This document shows, piece by piece, positions 39,027 through 47,201 of a stretch of 64,000 bases of DNA (positions are counted from its first letter, which is position 1; every line of letters starts with the position of its first letter). The stretch comes from Acinetobacter sp. WC-141 (GTDB lineage: Bacteria > Pseudomonadota > Gammaproteobacteria > Pseudomonadales > Moraxellaceae). The position numbers were made by a program, and so were the translations under genes. The DNA lies in contig NZ_AMSS01000088.1 in NCBI RefSeq assembly GCF_000313935.1, positions 186,001-250,000 on the forward strand. The letters run 5' to 3'. A model generated the notes under the pieces. The model was not told the DNA's origin. It ran no database searches and saw only the letters and a list, made by a program, of their open reading frames with translations.

Positions 39027-39350
39027 ATGAAAGATATACCAGAAGTGGTTAGTGCATACTTTGATGCTGATCAAGCGAACGACGTAGATGCTTTAAACCA
39101 AATTTTTTCTGACTCTGCCATTGTTGAAGACGATGGCAGTCTATACAGAGGAATTGTGGAAATTCGCACATGGTTGCTAACAATGAAAGAAAAATACCAG
39201 TACTCTATTGAAATTATTGAGGTTTCTAATAATGACCATATCAGCACGGTTTTAACACAAGGGAGTGGCAACTTTCCAAATAGCCCTGTGAAACTTACGT
39301 TTCAGTTCACACTTGAAAATGGCAAAGTTGTTAAATTGAGGATTTATTAA
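39027..39350 (+). CDS. NTF2-like (SnoaL-type) protein
   Basis: A 107-residue protein with the nuclear-transport-factor-2 fold pattern: N-terminal helix ([21 protein letters not shown]), the acidic [11 protein letters not shown] segment and a curved sheet to the C-terminus. Family members are small hydrophobic-ligand-binding enzymes or accessory proteins. Its stop codon overlaps the ATG of the SDR gene by one base (TAATG), so the two are coupled. Confidence 0.75.
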   Translation: MKDIPEVVSAYFDADQANDVDALNQIFSDSAIVEDDGSLYRGIVEIRTWLLTMKEKYQYSIEIIEVSNNDHISTVLTQGSGNFPNSPVKLTFQFTLENGKVVKLRIY

Positions 39351-40132
39351 TGGAAGATTTTATTACTTTAAAAGGAAAACGTACCTTAATTACTGCGGGT
39401 ACAAAAGGTACTGGCGCAGCCACAGTTCAATTATTCCATGAACTCGGCGCAACAGTACTAACTACTGCTAGAACTCAACCAGATTATTTACCGAATAATA
39501 CACATTTTGTTTCTGCTGATCTCACAACTCGAGAAGGTTGTGAAGCTATCGTCCAAGCAGTACAAGAGATATTAGGTGGTGTGGACATAATTATACACGT
39601 ACTTGGTGGTTCATCTGCACCAGCAGGTGGATTTGCAGCATTGACCGATGAAGAGTGGTATAAAGAACTTCACCTAAATCTGATGCCTGCAATACGTATT
39701 GATCGTCAATTAATTCCCGATATGATTCAGCAAGGCCAAGGTGTTGTAATCCACGTTACGTCAATACAACGCTCACTTCCTTTACCAGAAGCTACGACAG
39801 CTTACGCTGCTGCAAAAGCAGCACTAGCGACTTATAGTAAAAGCCTGTCAAAAGAAATATCTCCCAAAGGTATTCGGGTTGTTCAAGTCTCGCCAGGATG
39901 GATTGAAACAGAGGCATCTATTGCTCTTGCAGAGCGACTGGCTTTACAAGCTGGCACAGATTACGAGGGTGGTAAAAAGATAGTTATGGATTCAATCGGA
40001 GGAATTCCTATTGGACGACCAGCTAAACCTGATGAAATAGCAAATCTTATCGCCTTTTTGGCCTCATCCCGTGCGTCTGCAATTACAGGTACTGAATATG
40101 TGATTGATGGTGGGACGATTCCTACTGTTTAA
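39350..40132 (+). CDS. Short-chain dehydrogenase/reductase
   Basis: A 260-residue SDR. The cofactor-binding loop is TAGTKGTG, a variant of the classic TGxxxGxG. The catalytic Ser is in HVTSIQRS and the YAAAK motif provides Tyr and Lys. A C-terminal [14 protein letters not shown] segment is typical. NAD(P)-dependent oxidoreductase of unknown substrate, coupled to the NTF2-like gene and likely under the LysR regulator. Confidence 0.9.
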   Translation: MEDFITLKGKRTLITAGTKGTGAATVQLFHELGATVLTTARTQPDYLPNNTHFVSADLTTREGCEAIVQAVQEILGGVDIIIHVLGGSSAPAGGFAALTDEEWYKELHLNLMPAIRIDRQLIPDMIQQGQGVVIHVTSIQRSLPLPEATTAYAAAKAALATYSKSLSKEISPKGIRVVQVSPGWIETEASIALAERLALQAGTDYEGGKKIVMDSIGGIPIGRPAKPDEIANLIAFLASSRASAITGTEYVIDGGTIPTV

Positions 40133-40199
40133 TAGTTATGTTGAATCACGCTATATTATATTTTTTCTTCACTTGAGCAGTTTAGAATTACAGGTATAA

Positions 40200-40230
40200 A
40201 AAAAGCCCTTGTCATGAACAAGGGCTTTTT
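40200..40230. terminator. Bidirectional terminator
   Basis: A 13-bp perfect stem AAAAAGCCCTTGT/ACAAGGGCTTTTT with a 5-nt loop. It ends the SDR operon on the plus strand and the tRNA-Ser gene on the minus strand. Confidence 0.9.
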
Positions 40231-40238
40231 AAGAATTT

Positions 40239-40328
40239 TGGCGGAAGCGGTGAGATTCGAACTCACGGAGGACTCACACCCTCGTCGGTTTTCAAGACCG
40301 GTGCATTAAACCGCTCTGCCACGCTTCC
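40239..40328 (-). tRNA. tRNA-Ser(UGA)
   Basis: A 90-nt class II tRNA on the minus strand, including an encoded CCA end. The acceptor GGAAGCG pairs with CGCTTCC; the anticodon loop reads CTTGAAA, giving anticodon TGA. The long variable arm typical of tRNA-Ser and the T loop TTCGAAT are present. Confidence 0.97.
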
Positions 40329-40338
40329 AACGAGCGCT

Positions 40339-40367
40339 ATAATATAAACAAAAACACAAGTTGGCAA
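40339..40367 (-). promoter_or_regulatory. Promoter of tRNA-Ser
   Basis: On the minus strand TTGCCA, a 17-bp spacer and TATTAT lie just before the tRNA, with a GC-rich discriminator (GCGCTCG) as in stringently controlled stable-RNA promoters. Confidence 0.75.
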
Positions 40368-40417
40368 ATCTTTTATTTAACTTTTAATTCAAACGCTCAA
40401 AATAAGTACAAATTAAT

Positions 40418-40912
40418 TTAGTTTTCTGGGTTTTCGTTCTTTTCATAGCGAATTGTATTGATATACCAAAGCTTTTTTCCAGATGGCGTATGTACTTCAA
40501 TCTCATCATCGACTTCTTTGCCGAGCAGTGCACGGGCCATCGGCGATTCAATCGAAATATGCTGCGGGTGATGATCATAAATTTCATCGATGCCGACAAT
40601 ACGTAAAGTTTTTTGCTCTCCCTCTTCGTTTTCAATCTCTACCCAAGCTCCGAAATAAACTTTACCGTCTTGCTCAGGCGCATAATCAACGATTTTTAAT
40701 TCTTCTAAACGTTTTCCTAAATAGCGTACTCGTCGATCAATTTTTCTAAGGAGCTGCTTATTGTATTGATAATCGGCATTTTCACTGCGGTCACCTAAGC
40801 TTGCAGCCCAATTCACTTTCTTTGTGATTTCTGGTCGTTCTTCATGCCAAAGTTGTTTTAATTCAGCAACTAATTTGTCATGCCCTGACCGAGTGATTAA
40901 GTTAGATTTCAT
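40418..40912 (-). CDS. greB: Transcription elongation factor GreB
   Basis: A 164-residue GreA/GreB protein. An N-terminal coiled coil (about residues 10-75) carries the tip acidic residues that reach the RNA polymerase active site (GDRSENADYQ). The C-terminal FKBP-like domain follows (IVGIDEIYDHHPQHISIESPMARALLGK). The basic N-terminal half and the ENPEN tail fit GreB rather than GreA. It rescues backtracked polymerase. Confidence 0.94.
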   Translation of the reverse strand: MKSNLITRSGHDKLVAELKQLWHEERPEITKKVNWAASLGDRSENADYQYNKQLLRKIDRRVRYLGKRLEELKIVDYAPEQDGKVYFGAWVEIENEEGEQKTLRIVGIDEIYDHHPQHISIESPMARALLGKEVDDEIEVHTPSGKKLWYINTIRYEKNENPEN

Positions 40913-41057
40913 GATTAAAAACCACTGTTCAACAACATATCGCTTACAAGATGTAGCATTTTATACCCTATTTTCTCATATCAGAAGTGTATAAATTTTC
41001 TTCCTTAAGAAATTCATGTGTTTATGATGATATATCGAATATTTAATTGTACGAAAT

Positions 41058-41086
41058 TTGACAATACTTTTTTTCAATACTATGAT
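41058..41086 (+). promoter_or_regulatory. Near-consensus sigma-70 promoter
   Basis: TTGACA, exactly 17 bp, TATGAT. It points into a 200-bp stretch with no reading frame and is followed about 40 bp later by a terminator, so it appears to drive a small RNA. Confidence 0.8.
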
Positions 41087-41092
41087 GCGCGC

Positions 41093-41162
41093 AGATTAAA
41101 TGTTGAGCGTTTTTTAACCTTCTAGAAAACTATGTAGATTTTCTACACAGTTTGTTTTTTTC
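41093..41162 (+). ncRNA. Predicted ~65-70-nt small RNA
   Basis: Starts about 7 nt after the near-consensus promoter and ends at an intrinsic terminator. The hairpin (41127-41153) has outer stem AAACT/AGTTT and inner stem TGTAGA/TCTACA around a TTT loop, followed by GTTTTTTT. The region between greB and mltF has no other use visible. It could also be an attenuated leader of mltF, whose start is 120 bp further on. Confidence 0.65.
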
Positions 41163-41284
41163 ATTTCATGTCATTTTGAATGACGTCATGACTGCCCACC
41201 CCTTATTGAATTTATCAACTTTTAGAAGTTATGGCAGCTTATTGTCTGACTTTTGGGGCATAAATTATCTGTAGCGGAGACAAC

Positions 41285-42397
41285 ATGCACAGTAATTCAA
41301 GTTCAGGGTCGAGGCTTTGCCTTAACTCTTTATTTTCCTCTCTCCCGTTAAAAGCACTTGCACTCAGTACTATGCTTATTCCATTTCATAGTATTAATGC
41401 AGGAAAAACCCTACAGTACAATACTGTAGTAAATACAAACACTCTAACTGTTGTTGCGGTAGAAAGCCCGACAACCGTTTTCAAAGAAGACCAGTTTTTA
41501 CATGGTTTTGGTTACGACTTAGCACGTAACTATGCGCAAACCCTTAATGTAAAGCTGGACTTTAAAATCGTGGCAGACAATGCCACTGCACTTAGATGGG
41601 TTCAGCAAGGTAAAGCAAACTTTGCCATGACGACCGCAGGTTTAAGTACCATCGAGAACAAAGGTTTAATGTCTTTTTCTGCAAGTTGTGGTGACATAGT
41701 CAATTTGCAAAAAAATGGTTTAAATCCTGAGTTAAGCTGGGTGTTTAAACAAGCTGATGACCCCCTCACCCAGACTGCCAGTGGCTTTGTATGCCAAAGT
41801 AAGCAAAATGGTGTGACTCAGCAACTCGCTTCTTTCTATAACCGCAATGTGGTTAAACCAGAAGCTTGGTCAACCATTCAACGTGACTTAACGACGCGTT
41901 TACCGATTTATAAAGCGAGCTTTAAACAAAGCGCAGCTAAATATGATCTCGACTGGCATTTACTTGCCGCGATTGGTTATCAAGAATCATACTTAAAGCC
42001 AGAATCTGTTTCTCCCACAGGTGTTCGTGGTTTGATGATGCTGACCAATAGTACTGCTCGAGCAATGGGTGTGAGCAATCGTAGTGATCCTGCCCAAAGC
42101 ATTCAAGGTGGCGCGAAGTATTACGACCAGATGCTAAGTGAATATGATGATATTCCTTTCCCTGATCGGAACTGGTACGCGCTGGTGGCCTACAATATGG
42201 GACCGGGTGCGGTAAACCAGATTCAGAAACGTTTGCAAGCACAAGGGAAAGATCCAAACCAATGGGTTAATCTCTACAATTATTTGCAAAGTAATAAAGC
42301 GCGTAATGGTCGATATAAGCAAGCGGTTCAATATGTCACTCGTATTCGTGCTTATCTTGAACATATTAAAACGGCGCAAACAAGAATCAATATCTAA
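41285..42397 (+). CDS. mltF: MltF-like lytic murein transglycosylase
   Basis: A 370-residue protein with an N-terminal signal/anchor (about residues 20-40), a truncated periplasmic solute-binding-like domain (about 50-150) and a C-terminal SLT domain. The catalytic Glu is in GYQESYLKPESVS (about residue 237), followed by GVRGLMMLTNSTA and AYNMGPG. MltF usually has a complete ABC-binding-type domain and about 470-518 residues; here that domain is shortened by about 100 residues. It cleaves peptidoglycan glycan strands in the periplasm. Confidence 0.85.
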   Translation: MHSNSSSGSRLCLNSLFSSLPLKALALSTMLIPFHSINAGKTLQYNTVVNTNTLTVVAVESPTTVFKEDQFLHGFGYDLARNYAQTLNVKLDFKIVADNATALRWVQQGKANFAMTTAGLSTIENKGLMSFSASCGDIVNLQKNGLNPELSWVFKQADDPLTQTASGFVCQSKQNGVTQQLASFYNRNVVKPEAWSTIQRDLTTRLPIYKASFKQSAAKYDLDWHLLAAIGYQESYLKPESVSPTGVRGLMMLTNSTARAMGVSNRSDPAQSIQGGAKYYDQMLSEYDDIPFPDRNWYALVAYNMGPGAVNQIQKRLQAQGKDPNQWVNLYNYLQSNKARNGRYKQAVQYVTRIRAYLEHIKTAQTRINI

Positions 42398-42440
42398 TTT
42401 TTATTATTTAAAAGTTGATAAATTCATTGTTTGTACAAAT

Positions 42441-42470
42441 AAAAAGCTTACCTCTTTGGGTAAGCTTTTT
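42441..42470. terminator. Bidirectional terminator
   Basis: A 12-bp perfect stem AAAAAGCTTACC/GGTAAGCTTTTT with a 6-nt loop, between convergent mltF and the SCP2 gene. Confidence 0.92.
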
Positions 42471-42488
42471 ATATAAATTCTTTTAAGT

Positions 42489-42872
42489 TTAAGCAGTATG
42501 CTCTAATACTTTTTTGAACAAATCTTTTTGTTCTTGGCTTGGCTTAGCTGTTTGTAAAGCCATTAATTGAGACATATCGCCTTGAACTTTAATTTTACCA
42601 GTCATGAATGCCTGCATAGCAGCAGCCATATCAAACTCTAAGAATACTTTACGTAAAGTTTCAGCATCCATATTTAAAGTTGTTTTGGCATTTGAAGACA
42701 AACCTTTTTGGATTTTACCCCCATCTAAAGCTAATTCGGTATTTCCAGAAGCATCTGTAACTACTAAATTAATTGCCAAATTCGCAAGAGCAGGTGGCAA
42801 ATTAAGATCCCCTGCTTCAGCAGTTAATTTTTCGACAGTAGCAAACCAATCTTCAGTTAAAAATGCAGGCAT
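42489..42872 (-). CDS. SCP2 sterol-binding-domain protein
   Basis: A 127-residue single SCP2-fold domain. The pattern LNMDAETLRKVF, then AAMQAFMTGKIKVQGDMSQL is typical of bacterial SCP2 proteins, which have a hydrophobic lipid-binding tunnel. Cytosolic, no signal peptide. Function in Acinetobacter unknown. Confidence 0.82.
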   Translation of the reverse strand: MPAFLTEDWFATVEKLTAEAGDLNLPPALANLAINLVVTDASGNTELALDGGKIQKGLSSNAKTTLNMDAETLRKVFLEFDMAAAMQAFMTGKIKVQGDMSQLMALQTAKPSQEQKDLFKKVLEHTA

Positions 42873-43027
42873 GATTCTTCCTCAAATTTATTTGTTCAAT
42901 TTCTCTAGTTGTCTATCCAGACAACATCATGTGAAGCAATTCTGCTTGAGCGTTGTTATAGCATGTAATTTAAATTTTGGGCTATGACTTTTTGTACGGA
43001 ACATTCATTTTTTAGTATTTTGATACA

Positions 43028-43058
43028 TTAAAGGCACTTGTTTATAAAGTGCCTTTAA
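43028..43058 (-). terminator. Terminator of ttcA
   Basis: TTAAAGGCACTT pairs with AAGTGCCTTTAA across a short loop, 20 bp past the ttcA stop. The following T run is short. Confidence 0.6.
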
Positions 43059-43077
43059 CATTCTTTAGGTCTAGCGT

Positions 43078-43983
43078 TTATTCAGCAGCAAAGCTTAAGT
43101 TCACGACATCTAAACGGTTTTTAAGCTCTTCCGGATCTTTAAAATCCAGCTCACGCTGAGAATCTAGTGCTTCGAAATCAAACAATTCACGGTCCGCTAA
43201 CTGAGACGGAGAAACGTTTTGTAACGCACCGAAAATACTGTGTAAGCGTTTCGGATATTGTTTATCCCAGTCACGTAGCATTTCATTGAGCATGGCACGT
43301 TGTAAATTTTCCTGCGAACCACAAAGGTTACATGGAATGATTGGGAACTGACGTAACTCGGCATATTTGATGATGTCTTTTTCTTCAACATATGCCAATG
43401 GACGAATCAGAATATTCTTTTTATCTGATGATAAAAGCTTTGGAGGCATCGCCTTTAAACTTCCGCCATGAAACAGGTTTAAGAAGAACGTTGCAAGAAT
43501 ATCATCGCGGTGATGTCCTAAAGCAACTTTAGTCGCCCCAATTTCTTGTGCAAAACCGTACAAAGAACCACGGCGTAAACGGGAACATACTGCACAGTAG
43601 GTTTTACCTTCTGGTGTTAAACGCTTAGTAATGGTGTAGGTGTCTTTTTCTAAGATGTAATATGGAATGTTATTTTCTTCCATATAACGAGGTAGGACAT
43701 CTTCTGGAAAGCCGGGTTGCTTTTGATCAAGGTTAACCGCAACTACATCAAAATTGATTGGTGCAATACGTTTAAACTGCAACAAGATATCGAGCAAGGT
43801 ATAACTGTCTTTACCACCAGACACACACACCATGACCTTATCGCCCTCTTCAATCATCTTGAAGTCACGAATAGCATGCCCAACTTGACGGCGAAGCTTC
43901 TTGAGCAAACGGTAATAGGCCGAGCTTGTTGGAAGTTCAGGCTTAAAATTAAATCCCTGATTAGACTCAACTGGCGCGTACAT
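43078..43983 (-). CDS. ttcA: tRNA 2-thiocytidine(32) synthetase TtcA
   Basis: A 301-residue PP-loop ATPase. Start set at MYAPVESN; the frame extends 81 bp upstream but the extension is hydrophobic and unlike the family. The PP-loop SGGKDS binds ATP; CAVCSR and CNLCGS provide the CxxC cysteines for the [4Fe-4S] cluster and sulfur transfer. It thiolates C32 of several tRNAs. Monocistronic. Confidence 0.95.
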   Translation of the reverse strand: MYAPVESNQGFNFKPELPTSSAYYRLLKKLRRQVGHAIRDFKMIEEGDKVMVCVSGGKDSYTLLDILLQFKRIAPINFDVVAVNLDQKQPGFPEDVLPRYMEENNIPYYILEKDTYTITKRLTPEGKTYCAVCSRLRRGSLYGFAQEIGATKVALGHHRDDILATFFLNLFHGGSLKAMPPKLLSSDKKNILIRPLAYVEEKDIIKYAELRQFPIIPCNLCGSQENLQRAMLNEMLRDWDKQYPKRLHSIFGALQNVSPSQLADRELFDFEALDSQRELDFKDPEELKNRLDVVNLSFAAE

Positions 43984-44488
43984 AGACGAGATATACCCAT
44001 AAATAAAAATACCGCGCAATTTTATATGATTCAGAAGAGAATCGCACCAAAAGAATAGTTTCAATTCTTGAAGTCGTCACATTGCTCATGCATGATGCAA
44101 AAGTGATGCTCTATTTTTGACTGAAGAGTTCAAAAAATGTGCAAAATGCTTACTTTTTGGACTTTTCCACAGTTTTCCACAAAACCTGTGGATAAAATTG
44201 TGGATTTCTTCGTACTTGACAAACTGTTTTGACCTTCTGTTAAGGGTTTTATTTAAATTGATCATTTTTTAACCAATGTTTTTTACCCTTTAATATCAAC
44301 ATGTTATTCAAGTCAATAGAATCATTTTAAAAATAATTTTTAATTTTTTTTGATGAGCATTCGAACAAAATAGCTTGATTTTTTGAAAGAGTCGAAATAA
44401 AAAAAATTACACAAAACTTCTTTAAGTAATATTTTTTGATAAACTCTTTGGCAAGTTTTAAATACCTTAAAATTGTGAATAACATAAA
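43984..44488. other. Intergenic region upstream of ttcA and the SLT gene
   Basis: A 505-bp AT-rich region. It contains a cluster of DnaA-box-like sequences at 44163-44205 and promoters for both divergent genes. No reading frame or tRNA. Confidence 0.45.
44163..44205. promoter_or_regulatory. Cluster of DnaA-box-like sequences
   Basis: TTTTCCACA occurs at 44163-44171 and 44173-44181. A consensus box (TTATCCACA on the minus strand) lies at 44187-44195, and a fourth near-match TTGTGGAT begins at 44199. Four sites in 43 bp upstream of ttcA. Confidence 0.5.
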
Positions 44489-45349
44489 ATGAAAAATTCG
44501 GTTCAATTTCTTATTTCTTGTTTGCTGGGGATGACCACTTTTACGGTCGGCATAACGTCGAGTTCAGCAGGCCAAATGTATATTTACCAAGATAAAAATG
44601 GTAGTACATTGCTGACTAACCGAAAAAGTTATGATCAATCACTTAAAAAAGTAAAAGTGACTTACTACCCTGATAGTAATATTCATAGTTATACGAACTG
44701 GGGAGCATCAGAAGCTTCTGTTCTGCCAAGCTACAATAAAAATAAAAATGCTTTTGATCATATTATTAAACAAGCTGCTCTACAGCATGGTGTGTCTGAA
44801 GGCTTAATTAAGGCCGTTATGCATACTGAGTCAGGTTTTAATGTAAATGCTCGTTCACCAGTCGGCGCACAAGGCTTAATGCAGCTTATGCCTGCGACTG
44901 CACGTCGATTTAACGTGACCAATGCATTTGATGCACAGCAAAATATTTTTGCCGGTGCGAAATATTTAAGCTGGTTGCTCAAGCGTTTTCGTGGCAATAC
45001 CCAAATGGCGCTTGCTGCTTATAATGCAGGTGAAGGTAACGTTGATAAATACGGCGGTATTCCACCTTTCCGTGAAACACAAGATTATGTACGCCGTGTA
45101 ACGAGTCGATATCAAAACTTATATGCATCTGGTGTAGGTTTCTCATCTTTTTCTAATACTACAGCGCAAGACACTTCTCACACTTCTAATTTAGCGGAAA
45201 ACACAACAGCTCAAATAGCAGCACCGGCACCTAAATATTCCTCTTCTCGTCAAATTGTGACTTTATCTAATGGAACAATTACTGATGCACCTACGGGTAC
45301 TTATGTCACGAATAATGCCACTGCAATTGCACATATTCGAATAGAATAA
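44489..45349 (+). CDS. Lytic transglycosylase with N-terminal DUF4124-like region
   Basis: A 286-residue secreted protein with a signal peptide (cut near residue 27). A short DUF4124-like segment (MYIYQDKNGSTLLTNRK) follows, then an SLT domain at about residues 90-210: catalytic Glu in MHTESGFNVNARSPVG, then AQGLMQLMPATA and LAAYNAGEGNV. The C-terminal ~80 residues are Ser/Thr/Ala-rich and probably disordered. Periplasmic peptidoglycan lyase of the Slt70/MltE superfamily. Confidence 0.88.
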   Translation: MKNSVQFLISCLLGMTTFTVGITSSSAGQMYIYQDKNGSTLLTNRKSYDQSLKKVKVTYYPDSNIHSYTNWGASEASVLPSYNKNKNAFDHIIKQAALQHGVSEGLIKAVMHTESGFNVNARSPVGAQGLMQLMPATARRFNVTNAFDAQQNIFAGAKYLSWLLKRFRGNTQMALAAYNAGEGNVDKYGGIPPFRETQDYVRRVTSRYQNLYASGVGFSSFSNTTAQDTSHTSNLAENTTAQIAAPAPKYSSSRQIVTLSNGTITDAPTGTYVTNNATAIAHIRIE

Positions 45350-45506
45350 AAACGTTTACTGACAGTTCTATTGCGTCAAGTCCATGTGCTTTAAATTGTA
45401 ATGATCTATTACCTGATCTTTACCATTTAGGCGAATTTAGCCAATAATTCTTTAAATTTAGGTACATTCTACTCTGTGAAAGAATGTATCAATTCCTTAT
45501 TTTTTT

Positions 45507-45537
45507 CTTGAATTTTTCCCCTAAGCCCCGCATATTA
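45507..45537 (+). promoter_or_regulatory. Sigma-32-like promoter of htpX
   Basis: CTTGAA, a 13-bp spacer, then CCCCGCATATTA, close to the RpoH consensus (CTTGAA and CCCCATNT). It lies 60-90 bp upstream of the htpX start. Confidence 0.6.
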
Positions 45538-45596
45538 GCTGCATGATTTAGAATTTGTAAATCAGATAACATTTTATTTATAAGAGGGTTTTCTCA

Positions 45597-46502
45597 ATGA
45601 TGCGGATTGGTTTGTTTTTGCTTACCAACCTCGCGGTACTGGTTGTAGCTGGCATTATTTTGTCACTCTTCGGTGTCGGTAGTTACCATGGCGCGGGTGG
45701 CTTGAATCTAGGCAACCTTTTAGTGATCTGTTTTGTATTTGGTATGGTGGGATCTTTAATCTCGTTATTCATGTCAAAATGGATGGCTAAGAAAACGACC
45801 GGTACAGAACTAATCGACCCGAATGCTCCTCGTAACCAAGCTGAAAGCTGGTTATTGCAAACAGTCGCTGAACTTTCTCAACGTTCTGGTATTAATATGC
45901 CAGAGGTTGGTATTTTTCCATCATATCAATCCAATGCCTTTGCAACAGGCTGGAACAAAAATGATGCCTTAGTTGCCGTTTCATCCGGTCTACTTGAGCG
46001 TATGAATAAAGATGAGCTACGTGCTGTGCTTGCGCACGAGATTGGTCACGTTGCGAATGGTGATATGGTTACCCTAGCACTCATCCAAGGTGTCGTGAAC
46101 GCCTTTGTTATGTTCTTTGCTCGTGTAGTCGGTGATTTTATCGACCGTAATGTTTTTGGTCGTCAAGATGATCAAGCCCCAGGTATGGGTTATTTCCTCA
46201 TTACCATGGTATTAGATATCGTCTTTGGTATTCTCGCTTCTGCGATTGTGATGTGGTTCTCTCGTTATCGTGAATATCGTGCTGATGAAGCAGGTGCACG
46301 TTTAGCAGGTAAACAAGCAATGATTTCTGCATTATTACGTCTACAAGCTGAGACAGAATTACCAGATCAAATGCCAAAAGAAATGAAAGCTTTCGCGATT
46401 GCGGAAGGTAAAGAACAAGGCTTTAGCTTAGCTGCTTTGTTCCAAACCCACCCAACAATTGAACAACGTGTGGCAGCTTTACATCAATTAGATTGCCCAT
46501 AA
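45597..46502 (+). CDS. htpX: Membrane protease HtpX
   Basis: A 301-residue M48 zinc metalloprotease. Two N-terminal helices (about residues 5-25 and 40-60), the zinc motif HEIGH (about residue 145), two further helices (about 155-175 and 195-215) and the third ligand Glu in [11 protein letters not shown]. It degrades misfolded inner-membrane proteins with FtsH. The sigma-32-like promoter upstream fits its heat-shock role. Confidence 0.95.
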   Translation: MMRIGLFLLTNLAVLVVAGIILSLFGVGSYHGAGGLNLGNLLVICFVFGMVGSLISLFMSKWMAKKTTGTELIDPNAPRNQAESWLLQTVAELSQRSGINMPEVGIFPSYQSNAFATGWNKNDALVAVSSGLLERMNKDELRAVLAHEIGHVANGDMVTLALIQGVVNAFVMFFARVVGDFIDRNVFGRQDDQAPGMGYFLITMVLDIVFGILASAIVMWFSRYREYRADEAGARLAGKQAMISALLRLQAETELPDQMPKEMKAFAIAEGKEQGFSLAALFQTHPTIEQRVAALHQLDCP

Positions 46503-46522
46503 AACGTTTAACGTGAAGAAGT

Positions 46523-46549
46523 AAAGCCTCCATTTGGAGGCTTTATTTT
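46523..46549. terminator. Terminator of htpX
   Basis: AAAGCCTCC pairs with GGAGGCTTT around a 4-nt loop, followed by a T-rich tract. Also convergent with the DUF4112 gene. Confidence 0.88.
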
Positions 46550-46553
46550 TTTA

Positions 46554-47129
46554 TTACATGGTTTGATAGAGACCCCAGAGATAACTCGCTCCCCACCAAA
46601 CAGCCAAACCAATTAAAAGCAGTACAAACGCACCTAATAAATCGGGTATATGCAACCATAACCAACTCACCACAGGATTACGCCAGAAGGCTGAGTGTTG
46701 CTGCTTCTTTTCGAGCTTTTCATGTAAATATGGATGAACAACATGAATATCACTTTGAATCGCATATTCTTCGCGTATATGCGTATGAACCACATCTAAG
46801 GCTTTTCGACTCGGTCGTATAAATATATCGAAAATAGTCCCTGCAACCGGAACAAACCCCACCACAGCATCTACAACAGCGAGTTTGATGACTGGAGTTA
46901 ATTTATGTTGAGGCACACCAATCTGTTTAGCTTTATAAATGGCATAACACGTCAGCACGAAACCAGCGATATCACCGGCAATTGGAATCGTGCTTAGTGC
47001 AGCATCAGCACCAATGCCCTGCTTTGTAAAAGGAATACGTACCGCGCTGTCCATCATGGTGGCAAACTTGGCAAGGTCTCGTTCTAGTGCGATGACCTGT
47101 TGCTCTGTTAATTTTTTTTCTTGAGGCAT
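46554..47129 (-). CDS. DUF4112 membrane protein
   Basis: A 191-residue protein with the DUF4112 core (MDSAVRIPFTKQGIGADAAL, then STIPIAGDIAGFVLTCYAIY), two hydrophobic segments in the first half, a soluble linker and a C-terminal transmembrane helix (LLGAFVLLLIGLAVWW). Uncharacterised family. Lies 72 bp downstream of the RND pump gene in the opposite order of the strand, possibly co-transcribed with it. Confidence 0.78.
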   Translation of the reverse strand: MPQEKKLTEQQVIALERDLAKFATMMDSAVRIPFTKQGIGADAALSTIPIAGDIAGFVLTCYAIYKAKQIGVPQHKLTPVIKLAVVDAVVGFVPVAGTIFDIFIRPSRKALDVVHTHIREEYAIQSDIHVVHPYLHEKLEKKQQHSAFWRNPVVSWLWLHIPDLLGAFVLLLIGLAVWWGASYLWGLYQTM

Positions 47130-47201
47130 CTAAATCAAATATATGAAGAGAAGTTAAACTTAATATACTTGATTTAGTGCCTGTTTTTAAATTGTTTACG
47201 T

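Larger units (their letters stand above)
40913..41284. other. Intergenic region between greB and mltF
   Basis: A 372-bp region holding the greB promoter, the predicted small RNA gene and the mltF upstream region, which has a hairpin GTCAT-TTTGA-ATGAC near 41169-41183 and AACTT-TTAG-AAGTT near 41218-41230. No ORF of note. Confidence 0.4.

Noticed and set aside
44163..44205. Replication origin at the DnaA-box-like cluster
   Set aside because: The surrounding genes (ttcA and a transglycosylase) are not those of an Acinetobacter oriC, and dnaA/dnaN/rpmH are absent from the window.
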